DNA of 20,683 nt from Flavobacteriales bacterium UBA3376 (GTDB lineage Bacteria > Bacteroidota > Bacteroidia > Flavobacteriales > Weeksellaceae): contig DEQC01000106.1 of NCBI GenBank assembly GCA_002359055.1, positions 1 through 20,683 on the forward strand, in the 5' to 3' direction. Shown here piece by piece: positions 17,018 to 20,683 of the stretch. Under the pieces are notes generated by a model, which was not told the DNA's origin, searched no databases, and saw only the letters and a program-made list of their open reading frames with translations. The position numbers and the translations under genes are program-made. The first letter of the stretch is position 1. Each line of letters opens with the position of its first letter.

Positions 17018-17060
17018 ATTGGAATACAAATTGTTTGAGAAAAAAAGAAAAAACCTAATT

Positions 17061-17876
17061 ATGAAAAACAAAATAAAATTATTGTTGGGAACAGTTCTTG
17101 TCGGAATTGTAATCGCCTGTGCAACCAACCCACTAACAGGTAGACAATCATTGTCTTTGGTTCCCAATGCTCAACTTTTCCCTCAAGCCTTTTCACAATA
17201 CAATCAAGTGATGAAGGAAAGTAAAGTAGTAAGCAATACCGCTGAAGCCAATATGGTCAATAATGTAGGCCAAAGAATCAAATACGCTGCTGAAAAATTT
17301 TATAATGAAATCGGTCAAGGCAATTCACTTCAAGGTTATGAATGGGAATTTAGATTGATCGAAAGCGATCAAATCAACGCCTGGTGTATGCCTGGAGGGA
17401 AAGTCGCATTCTATACTGGTATTCTTCCTGTTTGTCAAGATGAAACTGGAGTAGCCGTAGTTATGGGACACGAAGTAGCGCATGCTTTGGCAGGACATTC
17501 TGCTGAACAAGTCAGCAATGCTCTGTTAGCACAAGGTATTTTGTTGGGAGGAAATGTTGCGATTTCCAATGAAGAATGGAAATCAGTTTTCAACAGTTTA
17601 TATCCGGCAGGTGCACAATTAGGTATGCTTAGTTATGGAAGAAAAATGGAGTTGGATGCAGATGAAGCCGGTTTATATTTAATGGCAATGGCGGGATACA
17701 ATCCACAAGAAGCTTCTGCTTTCTGGCAAAGAATGGAAAAAGCTTCTGCAGGTCAACAAAGACCACCAGAGTTTTTGAGCACTCACCCAAGCCCTGGAAA
17801 TAGAATTGCTCAAATCCAACAAATCATGCCAAGAGCCATGCAATATTATAACGCGAGTCCATATAAAAATAAATAA
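17061..17876 (+). CDS. M48 family metallopeptidase, lipoprotein
   Basis: This is a 271-residue zinc metallopeptidase, likely in the periplasm and tethered by lipid, with a probable role in envelope protein quality control like E. coli LoiP (YggG). The lipobox 'V-I-A-C' gives Cys20, followed by 'A-T-N-P-L-T-G-R', common in such lipoproteins. Zinc site: 'H-E-V-A-H' (His137, Glu138, His141) and third ligand Glu197 in 'M-E-L-D-A-D-E-A-G'. 'S-T-H-P-S-P-G-N-R' near the C-terminus is the typical closing motif of the group. The frame extends upstream to a TTG at 17019, but those 14 residues spoil the signal peptide, so ATG 17061 was chosen. It ends just before a strong terminator, closing the trx-mutS-M48 block. 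Confidence 0.93.
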   Translation: MKNKIKLLLGTVLVGIVIACATNPLTGRQSLSLVPNAQLFPQAFSQYNQVMKESKVVSNTAEANMVNNVGQRIKYAAEKFYNEIGQGNSLQGYEWEFRLIESDQINAWCMPGGKVAFYTGILPVCQDETGVAVVMGHEVAHALAGHSAEQVSNALLAQGILLGGNVAISNEEWKSVFNSLYPAGAQLGMLSYGRKMELDADEAGLYLMAMAGYNPQEASAFWQRMEKASAGQQRPPEFLSTHPSPGNRIAQIQQIMPRAMQYYNASPYKNK

Positions 17877-17894
17877 TTAAACATCACACATTAG

Positions 17895-17931
17895 AAAACA
17901 CCTAAACATTCATTGATTAGGTGTTTTTTTT
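17895..17931. terminator. intrinsic terminator at the M48/NTP-PPase junction
   Basis: An 11-bp stem (17895-17905 with 17917-17927) closes an 11-base loop, with a run of eight T (17924-17931) on the plus side. It ends the M48 transcript. Its T run touches the stop codon of the minus-strand gene at 17930-17932, so it may also end that transcript. Confidence 0.85.
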
Positions 17932-18400
17932 ATTTTTCTAATATTGACTTCAAATCAGCAGCCGAATAATTGATTGACTTCAAGGTTTTATTGTCCGATT
18001 TTCTATAAACTAAAAACAATCCATCGGTTTCTACAAAATAACTTTCGACTCCTTCTTTTTCTAAATAATGTTTCATGGTCGCTTCAGCTTCTTCCTTAGT
18101 TTTACAAGCTTTGCTCATATTCGAACGTTGCACTTCATCGAACAAATCAGCAAATTTATTTTTTAGACCAAACTCCAAAACCGCACCTGACAAAACATAT
18201 TGAATATCACAGAGCGCATCGGCTATTTCTACCAAATCATCATTTTCTATGGCTTCCTTCAATTCTCTCAATTCTTCTTCTATCAAAGCAACCCTTAGTT
18301 GACATCTGTCTTTTGAAGGAATTTGGGGTTGATCTAAAATCGGGTGATGAAATGTTTTATGAAATTCAGCAACTGAACTTAGAGTTTTAGGATCTTTCAT
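17930..18400 (-). CDS. all-alpha NTP pyrophosphohydrolase (MazG/PRA-PH-like)
   Basis: This 156-residue cytosolic protein belongs to the all-alpha NTP-PPase superfamily, whose members cleave (d)NTPs or phosphoribosyl-ATP to a monophosphate and PPi. The metal-binding helices are visible as 'E-E-E-L-R-E-L-K-E' (41-49) and 'E-I-A-D-A-L-C-D' (58-65), giving the E-x-x-E plus E-x-x-D arrangement. The N-terminal 'F-H-K-T-F-H-H-P' and the C-terminal 'Y-R-K-S-D' and 'Y-S-A-A-D-L' segments fit a stand-alone family typical of bacteria and phages. It is not HisE: the tail differs and there are no his genes nearby. The exact substrate is unknown. It lies 93 bases downstream of sucC but is separated by a terminator. 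A one-mismatch -7 box (TTTATTTG, 18426-18433) precedes it. Confidence 0.85.
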   Translation of the reverse strand: MKDPKTLSSVAEFHKTFHHPILDQPQIPSKDRCQLRVALIEEELRELKEAIENDDLVEIADALCDIQYVLSGAVLEFGLKNKFADLFDEVQRSNMSKACKTKEEAEATMKHYLEKEGVESYFVETDGLFLVYRKSDNKTLKSINYSAADLKSILEK

Positions 18401-18435
18401 TGAAATAAATTGAATTAAATAATTACAAATAAAAA

Positions 18436-18459
18436 AAGGAATCCTCTAAAGGATTCCTT
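18436..18459 (-). terminator. intrinsic terminator of sucC
   Basis: A 10-bp stem (18436-18445 with 18450-18459) closes a 4-base loop. A long T run follows on the minus strand (complement of 18431-18437), 34 bases after the sucC stop. Confidence 0.85.
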
Positions 18460-18493
18460 AAATATATAATTGATTTTTGAAATCAAATGTAAA

Positions 18494-19687
18494 TTAAGCT
18501 ACAACTTCTTTTACTCTATCTGCAGCTTCTTGTAATGTGATGGCAGATAAAACTTCTAAACCAGAGTTATCGATCATTTCTTTTGCCAATTCAGCATTGG
18601 TTCCTTGCAAACGAACGATGATTGGAACATTGATTTCGTCACCCATATTTTTGTAAGCATCTAAGATACCTTGAGCTACTCTATCGCAACGAACAATTCC
18701 ACCGAATATATTTACTAAAATCGCTTTTACATTTTCATCTTTTAAGATAATTCTGAAAGCTTTTTCTACTCTTTCGGCATCAGCAGTTCCACCAACATCT
18801 AAGAAGTTCGCTGGATTTCCGCCTGACAATTTGATAATATCCATAGTTGCCATCGCTAAACCAGCACCATTTACCATACAACCAACATTACCATCCAATT
18901 TAACGAAATTCAAACCAGCTTGGTCAGCTTCAACTTCCGTTGGATCTTCTTCTCTAAAATCTCTTAGTTCAGCCAAATCTTTATGACGATAAAGTGCACT
19001 ATCATCCAAAGTAACTTTAGCATCAACAGCTAAAATCTGGTTGTCAGAAGTTTTCAACACTGGATTGATTTCAAACAATGAAGCATCAATTCCTTCGTAA
19101 GCTTTGTATAAAGCTGTGATAAATCTAACACCGTCTTTAAATGCGTCACCGCTTAACCCCAAATTAAACGCGATTTTACGGGCTTGAAAACCTTGTAAAC
19201 CTACCGCTGGGTCTATTTCTTCTGTAAATATTTTATCTGGAGTTTCTTCTGCTACTGCTTCAATATCCATACCTCCTTCGGTAGAATACATGATCATATT
19301 CACTCCTTTCGCTCTGTTCAACAATACAGATACATAAAATTCTTCAGTTTCTGATTCACCTGGATAATAAACATCCTCTGCGATCATCACTTGATGAACT
19401 TTTTTACCTTCTGCTGGCGTTTGAGGAGTTACCAATTGCATTCCTAAGATATTCGATGCATGCTCTTTAACTTCGTCTAAATTTTTAGCCAACTTTACTC
19501 CACCACCTTTACCACGACCACCTGCATGTATTTGAGCTTTTACAACATGCCATTGTGTTCCTGTTTCATCAGTTAATTTTTTCGCTGCCTCTACAGCCTC
19601 CTCTGGTGTCGTAGCTACTATACCTTTTTGTACTTTAACACCGTACTTGCTTAAGATTTCTTTTCCTTGATATTCGTGAAGATTCAT
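18494..19687 (-). CDS. sucC: succinyl-CoA synthetase (ADP/GDP-forming) beta subunit
   Basis: SucC is the nucleotide-binding beta subunit of the TCA-cycle enzyme that makes ATP or GTP from succinyl-CoA, paired with SucD. The 397 residues are full length. The ATP-grasp domain opens 'N-L-H-E-Y-Q-G-K-E' and has the Gly-rich loop 'H-A-G-G-R-G-K-G-G-G' (54-63). Mg-nucleotide ligands are Asn208 ('E-I-N-P') and Asp222 ('V-D-A-K'). The C-terminal CoA-ligase-like domain has 'G-N-V-G-C-M-V-N-G-A-G-L' and 'F-L-D-V-G-G-T-A'. sucD is not adjacent on either side: sucC is transcribed alone between a -7 box 22 bases upstream and its own terminator. Confidence 0.98.
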   Translation of the reverse strand: MNLHEYQGKEILSKYGVKVQKGIVATTPEEAVEAAKKLTDETGTQWHVVKAQIHAGGRGKGGGVKLAKNLDEVKEHASNILGMQLVTPQTPAEGKKVHQVMIAEDVYYPGESETEEFYVSVLLNRAKGVNMIMYSTEGGMDIEAVAEETPDKIFTEEIDPAVGLQGFQARKIAFNLGLSGDAFKDGVRFITALYKAYEGIDASLFEINPVLKTSDNQILAVDAKVTLDDSALYRHKDLAELRDFREEDPTEVEADQAGLNFVKLDGNVGCMVNGAGLAMATMDIIKLSGGNPANFLDVGGTADAERVEKAFRIILKDENVKAILVNIFGGIVRCDRVAQGILDAYKNMGDEINVPIIVRLQGTNAELAKEMIDNSGLEVLSAITLQEAADRVKEVVA

Positions 19688-19709
19688 TTCTAAAAATTTT
19701 TACGTTGGG

Positions 19710-19717
19710 CAAAAGTA
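19710..19717 (-). promoter_or_regulatory. -7 box (TACTTTTG) of sucC
   Basis: The minus strand reads TACTTTTG, an exact TAnnTTTG match. It ends 22 bases before the sucC ATG, in the 172-base divergent region shared with the GT39 gene. Confidence 0.55.
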
Positions 19718-19838
19718 ACAATTCTCTTCCACTTTAACCATTAATTTGAACTGATTTTCATCTTACTATATTTTTTTATCATATACAATTCAAATTTTCT
19801 TATTTCAAATCTCACTTCAAAACTCTTTAATGTTTTAT

Positions 19839-19846
19839 TATTTTTG
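19839..19846 (+). promoter_or_regulatory. -7 box (TATTTTTG) of the GT39 gene
   Basis: An exact TAnnTTTG match lies 13 bases before the ATG at 19860, again predicting a leader under about 10 nt. No clear -33 element is seen. Confidence 0.5.
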
Positions 19847-19859
19847 CTCAAATTCATAC

Positions 19860-20683
19860 ATGAAAAAGAAAATTTACTATTTCGTTGGTATTGTATTGTT
19901 GATTAATTTTCTTCAAGCTTTCTTCACTCCAATTACTGAAGATGAGGCTTATTATTGGCTTTGGTCTCAAAATTTGGATTGGGGATATTTTGACCATCCG
20001 CCGATGGTGGCTTGGTGGGCTGCAGTTGGTTATGAAATTTTCCAAAATGAATTGGGCTTTCGATTGATTTCTACTTTTTTTAGTGGAATGAGCGTTTACT
20101 TGCTCTACCAATTATTAAAACCAAAAACTCAAAAAGAATTCAATTTATTCGGAATTTTAATCGGGTCAACTTTGGTTTTTCATGTGTTTGGATTCATCAC
20201 TACACCGGATGCTCCTTTGCTTTTTTTTACAATTCTTTATTTATATTCACTGAAATATTTCTTAGAAAAAAACAATTTCACCTTTACAATTCTATTGGCA
20301 ATTTCCTTTGCTGGATTGGTTTATAGTAAATACCACGGAATTTTAGTGATTTTATTTACAATTTTCCCAATTATAAAAACATGGTGGAGAAATCCAAAAT
20401 TCTATGCAGCTGTGTTTTTGAGTTTAATTCTTTACACTCCACATTTTATTTGGCTTTTTCAAAATGATTTTATCCCAATTCAATACCATTTCATCGAAAG
20501 AAGTTCTGACGAAAGTTTTGAATTCGGGAAATTATTCACCTATTTATTGATATTCTTTTTGGGTGCATCTCCTCTACTTTCATACCATATTTTTAATGCA
20601 ATTTTTAAATTCAAATCAAAAAATGCATTTGAAAAAAGTGTTTGGTGTTTGGCGATTTTACCTGGAATTTTCTTTTTTATCAC
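19860..20683 (+). CDS. GT39/ArnT-like membrane glycosyltransferase (partial, runs off right edge)
   Basis: An open frame of 274 codons starts at ATG 19860 and has no stop before the window ends. It encodes the N-terminal part of a polytopic GT-C glycosyltransferase that would take a sugar from a polyprenyl-phosphate donor at the outer face of the inner membrane. After TM1 comes the family motif 'E-D-E-A-Y-Y-W-L-W-S' (about 28-37), with the acidic D-E pair expected at the catalytic loop. 'G-Y-F-D-H-P-P-M-V-A-W-W' follows, and a second loop reads 'T-T-P-D-A-P-L-L-F-F'. 'Y-S-K-Y-H-G' and several more hydrophobic helices come after. The acceptor (lipid A, protein or glycan) cannot be inferred. 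It is divergent from sucC with its own -7 box. Confidence 0.87.
   Translation, partial: MKKKIYYFVGIVLLINFLQAFFTPITEDEAYYWLWSQNLDWGYFDHPPMVAWWAAVGYEIFQNELGFRLISTFFSGMSVYLLYQLLKPKTQKEFNLFGILIGSTLVFHVFGFITTPDAPLLFFTILYLYSLKYFLEKNNFTFTILLAISFAGLVYSKYHGILVILFTIFPIIKTWWRNPKFYAAVFLSLILYTPHFIWLFQNDFIPIQYHFIERSSDESFEFGKLFTYLLIFFLGASPLLSYHIFNAIFKFKSKNAFEKSVWCLAILPGIFFFI

Noticed and set aside
17019..17060. TTG start adding 14 residues to the M48 peptidase
   Set aside because: The added charged residues would precede and disrupt the lipoprotein signal peptide, which begins cleanly at ATG 17061.
19789..19822. Three TTCAAA(T/A) words in the sucC/GT39 intergenic region
   Set aside because: Spacing is irregular (15 and 12 bases) and the words are simple AT-rich sequence.
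1..20683. CRISPR arrays, insertion sequences, tRNA or rRNA genes, phage genes
   Set aside because: None seen: no spaced direct repeats, transposase motifs, terminal inverted repeats or cloverleaf-type sequences, and gene content is core chromosomal.

Overview
The window is a stretch of Bacteroidota chromosome, most likely from the Flavobacteriales. By eye it is AT-rich, and starts lack Shine-Dalgarno sequences. Seven gene starts are preceded by an exact Bacteroidota sigma-A -7 box (TAnnTTTG). The gene set also fits: an OmpA protein with thrombospondin type-3 calcium repeats, a giant DUF2723 membrane protein, sppA beside folK, and a heme-type periplasmic lipoprotein. No rRNA, tRNA, insertion sequence, phage gene or CRISPR array was seen. 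Coding density is high and no gene-free stretch exceeds about 190 bases.

Layout, left to right. (1) 1-1289, minus: heme uptake pair, binding lipoprotein (hmuT-like) then FecCD permease, cut by the left edge. (2) 1475-2935, minus: IMP dehydrogenase guaB with its own terminator. (3) 3083-7249, plus: DUF2723 glycosyltransferase-like protein followed 18 bases later by a small outer-membrane barrel protein. (4) 7323-9098, minus: signal peptide peptidase SppA. (5) 9131-11029, plus: folK, then an OmpA-family protein with its own promoter. (6) 11202-13907, minus: a SpoU RNA methyltransferase, then the tight operon yidD-lgt-DUF192 lipoprotein-mscL. (7) 14013-17876, plus: thioredoxin, mutS, M48 metallopeptidase lipoprotein. 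(8) 17930-19687, minus: sucC, then an all-alpha NTP pyrophosphohydrolase, separated by a terminator. (9) 19860 to the right edge, plus: a GT39-type membrane glycosyltransferase, cut by the edge.

The blocks alternate in strand. Every convergent junction (7250-7322, 11030-11201, 17877-17929) carries one or two intrinsic-terminator hairpins, and divergent junctions carry the -7 boxes. Several boxes end only 9-14 bases before the start codon, which predicts very short leaders.

Much of the content concerns the cell envelope: lipoprotein maturation (Lgt), membrane-protein insertion (YidD), a mechanosensitive channel, two PMT-like sugar transferases, OmpA, SppA and M48 proteases. The rest is core metabolism (guaB, folK, sucC) and repair (mutS). 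I found no clear novel system. The best leads are the DUF2723 plus barrel-protein pair, the lgt operon that encodes an apparent Lgt substrate just downstream, and the promoter layout. Several starts were moved from the longest open frame to an internal ATG, and mutS probably starts at TTG.
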